A stretch of 64,000 nucleotides of DNA, from positions 5,430,730-5,494,729 of the forward strand of contig NC_092013.1 in the NCBI RefSeq assembly GCF_042242105.1. Direction: 5' to 3'. The translations under genes and the position numbers were made by a program. This document shows, piece by piece, positions 23,873-35,099 of the stretch. This DNA is from Pempheris klunzingeri (lineage: Eukaryota; Chordata; Actinopteri; Acropomatiformes; Pempheridae). Numbering within the stretch: position 1 is the stretch's first letter; each line of letters starts with the position of its first letter. Under the pieces are notes generated by a model that had not been told where the DNA came from, did not search any database, and saw nothing but the letters and a program-made list of their open reading frames with translations.

Positions 23873-24283
23873 ACTAATGTAATGATACTAATATGAGTAA
23901 GAAAATAAACATTTCGGTAATTATTACTAATAAATCAGGGCTGATATTGTTCGCATTAATTAACCACAATAATATCCCCCTTTTTTTTTTTTAAAGGATT
24001 ATTCAGTGTTTTTAAAGGTGTGTGTTTTGAGTGGCCCAGCAGGCCAGGGAGTCCTGAGGGACTGACCTGAGTCCTAAAGCAGAATAGGAGCTATTGTGCT
24101 GCGAGTCTCCATTCGTTAATTGTGTTCCACCTTTTAATTAGGCAGCTTTTCAGAAAGGAGCCAATTTATTTCTTTAATAAGTCTCTGATTAAAACGTGTG
24201 ACCCCCCCACCCCCCACTACACCATGCCAATCACCTCTTAATCTATGTGAGCAGTCCTTCCATTGTTATGCTGATTGCGCACA

Positions 24284-24310
24284 TCCGCCCAGCCTATTTA
24301 TATTGAACCA
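24284..24310 (+). promoter_or_regulatory. otop1: candidate TATA-containing core promoter of otop1
   Basis: TATTTATATTG lies near 24295, about 0.85 kb before the otop1 start codon. CCATTGTTATG (SOX-type) and TAATTAGG (homeodomain-type) lie in the preceding 170 bases. No other TATA-like site was noted nearer the gene. The transcription start is not established. Confidence 0.3.
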
Positions 24311-24918
24311 GAGGTTACAGGATCATATCCGTAAGAGCTCTCAGTGCTGAAGGTCTCAGAGTTTTCCCTCTTGACATCCACTCACAAAAAAGCCATTGTG
24401 AATTTGACCCCTGAAACCCGATTCTTCTTATTTTTTCCACCTTGAAAGCAAAGTTTTTAACCACCACATCTCAACCACAAGTTGGACATAAGGGTCTGAG
24501 GAGGTGGCACTTGGATGTGAGGCGCTGTCAGGACAGGTCATTTGCCTCCAGCCTGCAAAAATCGCAGGTTTGTGAAATGTCATCTTCCTTTTCATCTCAT
24601 CCAGGCCTTCATGCTTAACACCCGATAGCCACGCTGAGAGGATTTCAGCAGACTTGGACAGACTGCCTGGCAGCTGCTCTGAAGAAATGGATTTGGGTGA
24701 AGCTCGTTTTTTCTGTTATTGTGGATAATTCCGTGCTTAGTGTCGCTTCTTTAGGCAGTGAATGGTTGGCACGCCAAGCCCAGAGATCTCTCTGAAACAT
24801 ATGGGAGTTTCAGGAGGACGGGGGTCTGGGATCACCAAAGACTGAAACGCAATCTCCCATTTTCAGTGACTCAGCGAGCCTGTTACACGACCAGATATTT
24901 CAGTTTCAGGGTTACAAG

Positions 24919-25094
24919 ATGACAATGGCATCTATCAAGTCCATCCTCGGCGAGGCTGGACATTGAAACTATGCGTGACCACTGAGCCGGACCTTGAAGA
25001 TTGAATGAGCATGTTTGGCACGGTACCTATTCGTCTGAATCCCCACCTTGTAGCAACAGGTTACGCACCTGGCCTCCCTCAAATGCACTTATAG
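24919..25094 (+). promoter_or_regulatory. otop1: three upstream ORFs in the probable otop1 leader
   Basis: Before the otop1 ATG lie three short AUG-initiated frames: 24919-24966 (15 codons plus stop), 24971-24985 (4 codons plus stop) and 25005-25094 (29 codons plus stop). All terminate before 25142. If the leader starts near 24.3 kb they would all be in the mRNA and could reduce translation of the channel. Confidence 0.45.
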
Positions 25095-25141
25095 CGCGCG
25101 GCTTTGACTTTACTCTGCGATTTTTATACATGTCTCCCACC

Positions 25142-28100
25142 ATGGTTGAGCACAGCGGCCTGGATATTATGTGTCTGAACAAGTACTGCCACAGTTCCTC
25201 CTCGTCGTCCAGCTCCGAGCACGACAAGAAGACTTTCTCCAAACTAAAGCTCAGTCTGTCAGGGGACTATCCGAGGAAGAACGCAGAGATCCTCAGCGGC
25301 CAGTACGGGACCAATGTGCTCCTGATCGGGGCGTCGTTGATGCTGGCCATCGCGCACCATGGCCCCTCCGTCAAGGAAGAGCACCTGCTGTCCTTCGTCA
25401 CCTGCCTCATGATCCTCCAGCTGATCTGGATGATGTGGTACATCCTGGTGCGGGACAGACAGAAGAACTCGCGGACGGAGAAAGATGTCCACGCCACCAC
25501 ATGCTGGATAAGAGGTGAGTTTAGTAAGTTTACGCGCAAGATTGCAGCAGGAAATGCGTAAAACTCCAAATTGAGTTTTGCTCCTTTTCATACATTTTCT
25601 CGATCGCAGAGATGGAGGTCGGTTCTTTACGCGTGTCACCATCCAAAGTTTGTGTTTGACAAATTAAAGAAAACCTGGAGAACTGTTTGTTTTCACAAAT
25701 AGCGAAAGATAACTTTGAATTATTTTCTTTCACCGGTGTAAAAAAAAAAAAGTGAATCAAAACGTGATGCTTATTTCTTTTTTCTTGTTAGGTGGCTTGA
25801 CTCTGCTTGCACTCCTTTCACTGATTATGGACGCTTTCCGAATCGGGTATTATGTTGGCTATCAGTCTTGTGTGTCGGCTGTGCTCGGGGTATATCCTGT
25901 CATCCATGCAACTCACACCATAGCGCAGGTAAGTTTACAACCCCACTTTAATTTCAATAAAGTGATAATCTTTCAGCAGTGTTAGACACTGTGTCTTTTT
26001 TTTTCTTCTGCGCACCACTTAACCAGGTAGGTCTTTGAATAATGTGCTCTTTGTTGTTGAGGCGAGTACAGAGTTGCTGCAACAATATAATCCCATCATT
26101 GTCCATGTTATGTGAGTGTAACTGCATATGATGAGGGAAATCCTTCTCGTAAAAGCGCCTTAAATACACAGGCTTCCTGTTGAGCACTATTTTGGATAAT
26201 TTCTCTGGCGTTTTTATTAAGACTGTTATGTTGTTTTTGCTGTTTTGTTTAGGTGCATTTTCTCTGGTTCCACATCAAGGATGTCATTAAGAGCTTTGAA
26301 ACATTTGAGAGGTACGTGAAATATGTGATCTTTTACAGAACACCTCAGTTGTTGTCATGTCAATTTTTGTGAGTCAAAAAGCACGTTGTGATTTCATGAA
26401 ACATCTCAGCAGCGACTGAAGAATGTGCAAAATACAGTTCACACTCATGAGCACCAAGACGACCTGTATCCTGACAGTGCCACATGCTATTAGATGACTG
26501 GTCGTCAACCTCGTTTTTCAACTGTTTCTCTCCTCAGATTTGGTGTAATCCATGCAGTGTTTACCAACCTCCTCCTGTGGTGCAACGGTGTGATGTCAGA
26601 GGCCGAGCACTTCTTGAACAACCATAAGAGAAGACTCTCTGCGCTGGGATACGGAAACCTCACTATAGGTGAGGGCCAAGGGGTCGATTGCTGGCTTGTA
26701 CCTAGAAGAAAAGTACAATAATCCACTTGAGGGCTCATGTCAAAGGATGAAAGAAAAAAGGAAGGAAAGGAGGTTTTGCGAGGGGAAGGGAGGTTACCTC
26801 GGCAGCCCAGTGGGTCTTGTTTGTGTCGAGCGTCTCTCTATTAGGTTTCAGGAGACGCACAGTGTTGCTAGTGCTGAGGCCCCCTCCCCAGCCCTTTCCC
26901 CACACTTCAGCCACCACCACCCTCCTTGGCAACCCCCCGTTTGACCTCAGACGGCTTTGTCCCCAGGCTGCTTACTCCCAAGGGTGCTGCAATTACAGTA
27001 ACTGATACATCTAAGCCTAGGGTTGGGGGGTTCGCCTGCTCCTCTTCATATCCGGCTGACTGTGAGGCTGGCTGCACCCTGACTGTTGTTCCCTTTTTAA
27101 TTAAAGGGTGCAGTACCATAGTGGTGGCCTTTGGGGGGTGAAGGGTAGGAGGGGGTTAGCGGAGCCGGGGGGGGGGGGGGGGGGGGGCACACGGCAGGGT
27201 TTTGTTGAGATGATCTCTAGAGGGCAACAGCATTACCATAGTGTGTTGTGGTGTGCTCGACAGGCAGTGAGAATAAAAAGTGCATTGTCATCAACATCTA
27301 AGATGCTCAGGCGTTCGGCTAATGAGTGAAATTTCAGATTCAAATCAGTAGAATATGGCTAATGAATACTGAGCAGCAAGGTAGAAAGTTACAATGGAGC
27401 TTTGTGCTGCCAGATAGCCCATAACTTTATTAAAAAAAAAAAAAAAAACATGATTGCGTAATAGGCTGCTGCCACAATATAAAAAATCAATCAAAAGGGT
27501 CAGACTACCATGAATACTCTCGAAAGAAGTTGCTTAAAGAGCCTTATTTTCCTTTGGGCCGGCATTATTGTAGATCAGTGTCCTCAACCTGCAGTCATGG
27601 GACAAAGAGAAATCTGAGGGGTCATAAGATTATTATATTCAATTTCATTATCTAATGTTTGGCCTTGAATTATTGTATAATTTGACCCGTCCAGGCCTCT
27701 AAAACGATTCAAATAAAACAAAGTGAAGTGGACACAACTAGCAAATATGCAAAAATGTAAGATTTTTAGCAAATTAGAGTTCAGTAGTTATAATTTTGCC
27801 TTCAGGCTTTCAAAGCATTCACAGGTTAAGTCTATTAAAATAAATCACGTACAGATCTAAGACTCAAACACAGTCTTTCTGTGAAGTGCAGTATTTTCCA
27901 CTTTGACTTGCACAAGTATTAGATTAGATTAGATTAGATTCAACTTTATTGTCAGTACATTAGTAGCAAGTGCAAAGACATATGGAAAGTATGTACAGAA
28001 TATACAGAGTGAGGATGTTTACAGATGCTATATACATTATCATTTAGATTAACTTGTAAGATCCAGTCGATCAATGTTAGTCTATTAAATATTTACTAAT

Positions 28101-29899
28101 AAAATAATCTTGATTCATTTACTCTGTTTTGTTGTTATGTTTATTCTAATATTTGTGTTTTTGTCCCTGCAGTATTATGTTCTGATGGACTGATGTGGTT
28201 TTGTTTCTCATGAGCACGTGTCTGTTTTTATTTGTTTTGCAGTGCACTCGGAGCCTCACTGTAACTGCACCACCAGTACTTGCTCCATGTTCTCCAGCAG
28301 CCTCTACTATCTCTATCCCTTCAACATCGAGTACCACATCTTCGTCTCCGCCATGCTCTTTGTTATGTGGAAGAACATCGGACGGACCCTTGACCTTTCT
28401 TCAAACCGGAAACGGCTGGCTACCAAAACGCAGAGCCTGACTTTGGGGCCCGTTTTGGGTCTACTTGCGCTGGCCAGCACCATCGGGATCCTGGTGGTCT
28501 ACATCACCCACGTAGAAGGATCCCTCCAAACGCGCCACTCAGCCATTTCCATGTTCTACATTTACGGCATCGTCATGCTGGTGTTCATGTGCTCTGCTGG
28601 TGCTTCAGGTCTGCTTATATACCGAGCAGACCACATGCCTCTGGACACCTCCAAGAACCCATCTCGGCAGCTGGACACAGAGCTGCTATTTGGGTCCTCT
28701 ATTGGCTCCTGGCTTATGTCCTGGTGCAGCATAGTGTCTGTGTTAGGCGCCTACAGCAGTCCTCCTTACCGCTGGACCAACCTCGTCTACTCACTGCTCA
28801 TTGTCCTGGAGAAGTACATCCAGAACGTCTTCATCATAGAGTCTTTGTATCGCCAGCAAGCGGATGGGGAGAGGGAGGACCCAGAGTTACCAGCCTCTCC
28901 AGAAATCTTCTCGGTGACGTCCTCTCTGGCCCCACCGTACAACGGCATTATCAACCGAGCCTACGAGACTCCAGACAGGACCTGTGTCAACATGGAGAAC
29001 GAGCAGGAGGAGAGTGGACAGGTGTACAGGTGTCCGAGGAAACCTTCGGAGGTGCCGCTGCCCGTGGGGAAAAAAGTAGCGGAGCCTCAAAACATAAAGA
29101 GAGAAATCCTGAAGAACATAGCTGTCTTCCTGCTAATGTGCAACATCTCGGTAAGCTTTTGAACTGTTCTCAAACTGAATGTAGATGAAATGAAGATAGT
29201 TTTGTGGTGTAAAACTCAATTCTTACTTCATCCAAAAGTTTCTGTTGATGGCTTTTCATCCACTGTGTTTATATATGAAGCAGAATTTACAGATTGTTGT
29301 TTAAAATCGGCTCTAATCAATACTTCCAGTTTGTCATCCATGATCTTATTCTTTTTTTTTAGAAAATAAAACTATTGCACACCTCCTGTCCAGCACCAAA
29401 GTTAGCCACTAGCAGGTGAACATAGTGGAGCATTTGGCAACTAAAGAGCCAGATAATTCCCTCAAGAGTTGGTGGAGACCAAAACAGGGACAAAAGGAGG
29501 GTGTTAGATACATTCATGAGGTTTGCAGACACGACTTCAAATGAATGCTAATGTTGCTCCGTGTCTGCTATATGTGCAAGTAGGCAACTGTTTTCCAACA
29601 CGATAGCCACAACAACTTCATAAGGCGATGATATCGTTATTGTTTGTACAGCTTGTTGCGCTCCCCCCAAACGGCCAAGAAAAAAATCAGCGAAAACAGG
29701 TTTAACTAATTGAATTCCTTTCTTTCAGCTGTGGATCCTTCCTGCCTTTGGCTGCCGGCCACAGTACGACAACGGGTTGGAACAGGAGACGTTTGGATTC
29801 AGCATATGGACCACAGTTCTCAATTTCGCCATTCCTTTGAACCTTTTCTACCGCATGCACTCAGTCGCCTCCCTCTTCGAGGTGTTCCGCCGGGTCTGA
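25142..29899 (+). CDS. otop1: otopetrin-1 proton channel (6 coding exons)
   Basis: This is a multipass proton-selective channel (12 transmembrane helices in the family) needed for otolith formation in the fish inner ear and for sour taste in mammals. Exons are 25142-25514, 25792-25928, 26253-26311, 26538-26668, 28243-29150 and 29729-29899, giving 592 aa (human 612). The Ser-rich cytosolic N-terminus (S18-S25) is followed by YGTNVLLIGASLMLAIA and a further hydrophobic helix to residue 102. Exon 2 encodes DAFRIGYYVGY and VYPVIHATHTIAQ, and exon 3 VHFLWFHIKDV; these are hallmark otopetrin segments. The large exon 5 carries the second half from NIEYHIFVSAMLFVMWKNIGR to a hydrophilic loop (about residues 440-510). 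The C-terminus is SVASLFEVFRRV. Potential N-glycosylation sites are N230 and N241. The start at 25142 has CCCACCATGG. An in-frame ATG at 25130 would add four residues. Confidence 0.95.
27167..27187. repeat. poly-G tract, 21 bases, in otop1 intron 4
   Basis: Homopolymer of about 21 G preceded by several shorter G runs (27133-27155). Possible G-quadruplex. Length uncertain. Confidence 0.8.
27918..28030 (-). mobile_element. 3' tail of a non-LTR retrotransposon or SINE, inserted antisense in otop1 intron 4
   Basis: A (ATTAG)n run at 27918-27940 is followed by CAACTTTATTGTCAGTACAT. Read on the minus strand this is a CAATAAAGTTG end followed by a (TCTAA)n tail, the usual 3' end of several teleost LINE-like elements. 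The body is short and degenerate. Family name is not resolved. Confidence 0.6.
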
Positions 29900-31380
29900 C
29901 AGAATAGCAGATGACTGACAATGCCAGATAACATGCACAGGAACACTTGTCACCGTCGGCTCCCGAGAGTGTCTCACAGCGCAGGTCAACCGTTCAGGAG
30001 GCAGTCTGGGTCACACTTCAACAGACTTGAAAGCAAAGCCGTGGAGACAAACAATACGCAGATCCCTCAGTGTGGGGATTACAGAGGCAGACGAACCTAT
30101 TAGTCTACGTTCCTTGAAGAATTACCTTGTATAACACAAGGCTTATTAAAGATGGTGAACCTTTGGTTTCAAGAGTTTCAAAAGGGCCCTTTGTACTTTT
30201 TGTCCTGTAGTCAAATTTCAGTAGGTTTTCCTCACTGGTGCATCATGTAAAATGCACATGTGGATCTGACACGCACATTTTGTACTGTTTCATGTTAGTA
30301 ACTTAGTGGATATAGTAGACTACTCTAAAATACTACAGCTAAGCCACTGAAACATCGGTTAGTCTCAAACATCTAATAAGGTTCTAGTACTGTACTTAAC
30401 AAAGCCACAAGTGCACCGTGTACCACTTGACCCATATTTTATCTGCATGTGAAATGTTCAATACTGTTTATGGATATGGTTCTCATTTAAGTAGTTTAAT
30501 GTAACAGCGTGCAACACCTGAGCTACGAAGATAGTGACGATCCTAGCACTATATTTTGAATTATCTTTATTGAGTTGGACTATAGTTCTCAGAAGTAGCA
30601 GCTGCCTCTCTCAGTCATTTAAGGTTCATCAGTGTCCTTTGCATGTTGACTATCTGTTCTGTTAGGTTGAAGGGTGAGTTATGTTCAAAATTATGTTACT
30701 AGGTAGCACTGTTTTGATTATACTGGGGTCCTGTGATGGGTATCCACATTATATTGAGAAATGATAACAAATTTACTGTCAAAAGATGTTTCCCTTCTGC
30801 TCCCTGATAACATTGAATGCTATGCTACCGCGAAAAGGAACTGGTTTCGTATTGTTCACATCAGGTGCATCTATATTGTTAAAAGTCAGACTCTTGGATT
30901 AGAACAGCTCCAGGTTTATCACACCAATATAAAACATACTGGTGGAAAAAAAACAAATGTTGCTGGGATGACAACTGCTACACCAGACCAGAGATTGTAT
31001 GTTTACACCTGAAAGATCGGCAATAAAAAGACCCCATTCTTTTTTTTAATATAAAACACAGATATACTGTATTCTTGTACTGTACAATTTTATATCAAAT
31101 CAATGTATAATTTAAGTCAGACGTCCAGCAAGTTCTCAACCTGGTGCTACCCACTGTGTGTGTTCTCATTATATGTGCCAATCTGCGGTAAAATCCTTGT
31201 TTTTTCGGTGCAAACTTTAATGTTATATCGTCTTTGTAAATGCTGTCTTGCTGATCAGAATCATTCAGACACTGTGATACGATTCCAATGAAATGGTGCT
31301 CATATGAAATGACGTGTACAATAGTGATGAATGTATATCTTTCACCTATTGAAATAAAGAATAGCTTTCTTTTTTTCATA
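29900..31380 (+). other. otop1: 3' UTR of otop1
   Basis: Non-coding sequence after the otop1 stop. Poly(A) signals AATAAA are at 31022-31027 and 31353-31358, so alternative 3' ends of about 1.15 and 1.48 kb are possible. The second is followed by a T-rich stretch. Confidence 0.55.
31353..31358 (+). terminator. otop1: candidate distal poly(A) signal of otop1
   Basis: AATAAA with TTTCTTTTTTTCA about 15 bases downstream, a good cleavage/polyadenylation context. A proximal AATAAA is at 31022. Confidence 0.5.
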
Positions 31381-31977
31381 TGCGACACCTGCCACATCTC
31401 TTATGTTATCTCTTCTGGTGTTATCTGCCCGTCTTTACACTGAGGATCTCTTCGCTGACTGTTCCTGCATTTTCACTGCCTTTCTAAACGAGGCAGCAGT
31501 TGTAGTAGGCCGCTGCACCACAGGATGGCGCCACCTATTTATGTTTTTGCAGGAGTTTGATAGGACAGTCCTCAAGCTCGTGTACTAAAAGGGGGAAAAA
31601 ACAGGTTGGTTTGCTGCGACATCACTTCTTTTTAAATGTCTGCTGAAAACAGAAGGATCTCAATAAAACGCACAAAGACGCAGTTAAATAATTAAAAAAA
31701 AAACAAAACAGAAATAACAGAAATGATCACAAAACCACAATTGTGTTAATTTGGGTTGTGAGTTAATATGAATTACTAATGATCCGGTAACTATTCAGAA
31801 TATAAATATAGACCCACAATAACGTGATTCATATTGTTTTGTGATTTTATTTCTCGTATGCATCAACAATATTCAACCTAAAGGCATTTCAGACATTACC
31901 CCTCAGTGGCCTCGGTCAGACAGACAATTCCATGGGCATCACACTTTTAGCATGATAATTCATTGGCCGTGGTCACC

Positions 31978-32025
31978 ACAGACATGACTAATGTCTGTAG
32001 TAGCACAGACATTAGTCATGTCTGT
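31978..32025. repeat. perfect inverted repeat with nested palindromes
   Basis: Two 21-base arms (31978-31998 and 32005-32025) are exact reverse complements around a 6-base spacer AGTAGC. Each arm is itself a hairpin: ACAGACAT and ATGTCTGT flank a 5-base loop (GACTA, or TAGTC in the other arm). The unit can therefore fold as one long stem or as two short ones. It is not a terminator, because this is a eukaryotic intergenic region and no poly-T follows. Confidence 0.9.
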
Positions 32026-32184
32026 ATGTAAAGAGCGGGTTGCCTCCTGACATGACATCCCGAGATTATAGGTTACTCCAGAGAATTTGGCATCGGGAGA
32101 TTATTTTGACGTTGTGTCAGAACGATTTGACAGGCAGGCAGACACATCTAAAAATATCCGTGACGTTTCAAAGCCGGAAACAGC

Positions 32185-32208
32185 GCTGCTGCTGCTGCTG
32201 CTGCTGCT
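32185..32208. repeat. (GCT)8 trinucleotide repeat
   Basis: Eight uninterrupted GCT units between otop1 and drd5. No coding context was found. Confidence 0.9.
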
Positions 32209-32825
32209 CCTGCACGGACACACCACGACGCGCAGTGCGCACGGAGCTCCTGGCTTTACATGCCCGCTGAGAGTGTGAATGTGACTCACCTGTTCAGGCA
32301 ACTCCGAAAAGTGGGTGAGGTATGACCTCCAGTGTCAGAGGGCAAACAAGCAGCAGTATTGTTGTGACTTCTCTGATGTGGAGGGATGTATAGAAACCGT
32401 CCCTCTTGGAAAGTCACCACATCCTTATATGTTCCTATTCCTCTTGACAAATCATCCTGCAGCACCCTGACCGTATATGTTAACACGTACCATGCATCCT
32501 CTCTGACTCTCTTACCTAAACATTCACAGAGAAGACACACACATACATGTAACACAGCAGATGCACATAACATATCAGATACCACAGTATCCTGTGATAA
32601 TCTGTGAAAGACTGATTTTTCCATATTCAAAAAGAGCCATTTGCTTTTTTTTTTTTTTTTTCATGAAGGCGCACTCGTCTCAATTATACTGAAGCTGAGA
32701 ATGTGTGTTCAAACTGTTTTAGTGGTTTTACTATGCACTGGAGTCCCACTTTCTGCGAGGGGAGTAATAAAAGTATTAATCAAATTTGGGTCATTTCATG
32801 CTTCAAGGCTGTAAAACAGTATTCT

Positions 32826-32890
<65 letters not shown>
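32826..32890. repeat. (GATA)16 microsatellite
   Basis: Sixteen uninterrupted GATA units upstream of drd5. Long pure tetranucleotide runs of this kind are usually polymorphic. Confidence 0.97.
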
Positions 32891-32891
<1 letters not shown>

Positions 32892-33498
32892 GTGCTGAGT
32901 TGCTGAGGGGACCATGGAGAGATTATGCTCCTGGTTGTTTGCTTTTTCAGCACCATGGACAGCTCTGCCTGTGCTGTCACTTTTGGCTCAGCTCTCTTTA
33001 AGTCCTTGCGGTGTCTGCAACCGATGTGCTGCACATGAAACACGTTTAAATCCTCCCAGTAGCTGGTGTTAATAGTATTCTTGCCTCTATATTCTACACA
33101 CAGTGATCCTACACCAAAACACTCCCTGCTGTCACTCGATCCTGTCACTGCAGTACTGTGTGAGGTCAAATATACATAATGCGCACTGGAGAGGATAGAC
33201 ATTCCACAACTGGCACACGGCTCTCGACTGACTTGGAGTTTGTAATTGCGCACTTTGAAACCAAACGACAAAAAGCCCTTAAAATGTCGAGGGCTTCCTC
33301 ACACCCTTTTTTCTAACGCAGTACACTGGTGTGCGTAACAGCACGCACAAAGGAGGCGTGATGTTGTCTGCGCCCAGCCCTGGTTAGGTTAGTGTGTGTT
33401 AGGGACTCCCTCCTCACCCACGCCGCGCTCAGGATACCTTGGGCTGAGGGATTCACAGAATTAGCCAGGTCAGACGACCGGACCGGCAAGGCTGCAAC

Positions 33499-33708
33499 AT
33501 GCGCTCGCCACCGCTTGCTGCGTTTCAGCCCCTCAGCGCACCTGGCACGTCGCTCGGCTCAGTTTTGACGCGCTCACTGTTCTCTTTCCGTCTGTTTTAC
33601 GCTCCACATCAGGCTTTCAGCCGAGCGGGTCAATGGGGACAATACGGTGAGTGGCTGATAACTGCGCCCGTCCCCGCGCACGAAGCAATGGACTGCAGTT
33701 TTACTTGA
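33499..33708 (+). promoter_or_regulatory. drd5: upstream ORF in the drd5 leader (69 codons)
   Basis: An ATG at 33499 opens 69 codons ending at TGA 33706-33708, eight bases before the drd5 start codon. A second in-frame ATG at 33688 gives a 6-codon version with the same stop, and another short one starts at 33630. The peptide resembles nothing known. It may be a translational control element if transcription begins upstream of 33.5 kb. Confidence 0.4.
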
Positions 33709-33716
33709 AGAGCCAC

Positions 33717-35099
33717 ATGGAGAACCCAGCCAAGTATCTCTCATCGGTGCAGGGGATTGACTCTGTGCCGGCACCCCTCGGAGAGATTATGTGGAACAGC
33801 ACCGAAACGGAGGCAACAAACGACGGTGGGAAGGATATGGTGGTGCGTACGGTGACGGGCTGTCTGCTGTCCCTGCTCATCCTATGGACCCTGCTTGGAA
33901 ACATCCTGGTCTGCTCCGCGGTGCTGCGCTTTCGGCACCTGCGGACCAAAGTCACCAACATTTTCATCGTCTCCCTGGCTCTATCGGATTTATTCGTGGC
34001 CGTCCTGGTGATGCCCTGGAAAGCTGTGGCAGAGGTGGCGGGGTACTGGCCGTTTGGCACTTTCTGTAACGTTTGGGTCGCTTTTGACATTATGTGCTCC
34101 ACCGCCTCCATCCTCAACCTCTGCATTATCAGCGTGGATAGATACTGGGCCATCTCGAGCCCCTTCCGCTACGAGAGGAAAATGACCCAGCGAGTTGCCT
34201 TTGTTATGATTAGCATCACTTGGACGTTGTCTGTGCTCATTTCATTCATACCGGTCCAGCTAAACTGGCACAAAGCCAGCGATGACGACGTGGCTGGGGC
34301 GCACAACTCCTCCACGAGTCGGCAGATGGAGGAGAACTGCGACTCCAGCCTGAGCAGAGAGTACGCTATATCGTCCTCTTTGATAAGTTTCTACATCCCC
34401 GTGGCAATTATGATTGTGACTTACACCCGAATATACAGGATTGCACAAATACAAATCAGAAGAATAGCTTCCCTGGAGAGAGCGGCTGAGCACGCACAAA
34501 GTTGCAGGACCAACAGAATCGAGTGCCAACACCACAACACCTTGAAAACGTCTATCAAACGGGAGACCAAAGTGTTCAAAACTCTGTCGGTGATTATGGG
34601 TGTCTTTGTGTGCTGCTGGTTACCTTTCTTCGTCCTAAACTGCATGGTCCCGTTCTGCGACAGACCGGCCACAGACCGGGACGCGGGTCTGCCGTGCGTC
34701 AGCGAGACGACTTTCGACGTCTTCGTGTGGTTCGGCTGGACCAACTCCTCCCTGAACCCCATCATTTACGCCTTCAACGCAGAGTTCAGGAAGGCCTTCG
34801 CCAGCCTCTTGGGCTGTCGCAATTTCTGCTCCAGCACCCCCGTGGAAACTGTTAACATCAGCAACGAGCTGGTCTCATATAACCAAGACACCCTCATCCA
34901 CAAGGAAATTGCGAACGCCTATGTCAACATGATCCCCAATGTGGTTGAATGTATTGAGCACGAAGAGACCTTTGACAGGATTTCACAGTTTTCTCATAAC
35001 AACGAAAACGCCACCGACTCGGTTTGTGACTTGGAGGACTGCGAGGCAGATATCAGTCTAGACAGGATGTCACCGTTCACACCCAATGGATTACATTGA
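33717..35099 (+). CDS. drd5: D(5)-like (D1-class) dopamine receptor, single coding exon
   Basis: This is a rhodopsin-family GPCR of the plasma membrane that couples dopamine to Gs and cAMP. The coding region is intronless, as in other D1-class receptors, and encodes 460 aa (human D5 477). Seven helices are visible. Key residues are D124 (amine-binding, helix 3), C117 with C208 (disulfide), DRY 141-143, S220, S221 and S224 (catechol contacts, helix 5), CWLP 300-303 and NPIIY 347-351. C367 and C371 are candidate palmitoylation sites. N27 and N197 are in N-glycosylation sequons. The C-terminus FTPNGLH closely matches the FTPNGFH end of human D5, which separates it from D1. The start at 33717 is the first in-frame ATG; the frame is open further upstream but without ATG. 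Which teleost paralogue (drd5a or drd5b) it is cannot be decided here. Confidence 0.95.
   Translation: MENPAKYLSSVQGIDSVPAPLGEIMWNSTETEATNDGGKDMVVRTVTGCLLSLLILWTLLGNILVCSAVLRFRHLRTKVTNIFIVSLALSDLFVAVLVMPWKAVAEVAGYWPFGTFCNVWVAFDIMCSTASILNLCIISVDRYWAISSPFRYERKMTQRVAFVMISITWTLSVLISFIPVQLNWHKASDDDVAGAHNSSTSRQMEENCDSSLSREYAISSSLISFYIPVAIMIVTYTRIYRIAQIQIRRIASLERAAEHAQSCRTNRIECQHHNTLKTSIKRETKVFKTLSVIMGVFVCCWLPFFVLNCMVPFCDRPATDRDAGLPCVSETTFDVFVWFGWTNSSLNPIIYAFNAEFRKAFASLLGCRNFCSSTPVETVNISNELVSYNQDTLIHKEIANAYVNMIPNVVECIEHEETFDRISQFSHNNENATDSVCDLEDCEADISLDRMSPFTPNGLH

Larger units (their letters stand above)
20545..24289. other. intergenic region tmem128-otop1
   Basis: No gene was recognised. The region carries fragments of old repeats, including a CTTTTCCTAAACCTGACCAAGTAGTTTT segment near 22198-22228 that resembles a common teleost repeat. 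It also has a T15G22 homopolymer junction (23506-23542), an (ATAAT)n-like block (23823-23872), and non-repetitive AT-rich stretches at 23640-23820 and 24000-24290 that may be regulatory. The nearest genes are tmem128 upstream and otop1 downstream. Confidence 0.55.
31381..33498. other. intergenic region otop1-drd5
   Basis: About 2 kb without a recognisable gene. It holds the nested inverted repeat, the GCT and GATA microsatellites, and GC-rich sequence from about 33300 that probably belongs to the drd5 promoter. Open frames here are simple-repeat artefacts. Confidence 0.6.

Noticed and set aside
28218-28242. ATG upstream of otop1 exon 5 as a separate gene start
   Set aside because: The 28218 ATG lies in the intron before a clear TTTTGCAG acceptor, and the frame continues otop1 from exon 4.
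31978-32025. Inverted repeat as a transcription terminator or microRNA precursor
   Set aside because: No poly-T follows, and the 6-base loop and 21-base stem are too short for a typical pre-miRNA.
32826-32890. GATA run and other tandem repeats as a CRISPR-like array
   Set aside because: Simple microsatellites without spacers, in a vertebrate genome.
33651-33716. 22-residue N-terminal extension of drd5
   Set aside because: The extension has no ATG; it opens only from GTG. The ATG at 33717 matches the expected D5 length and start.
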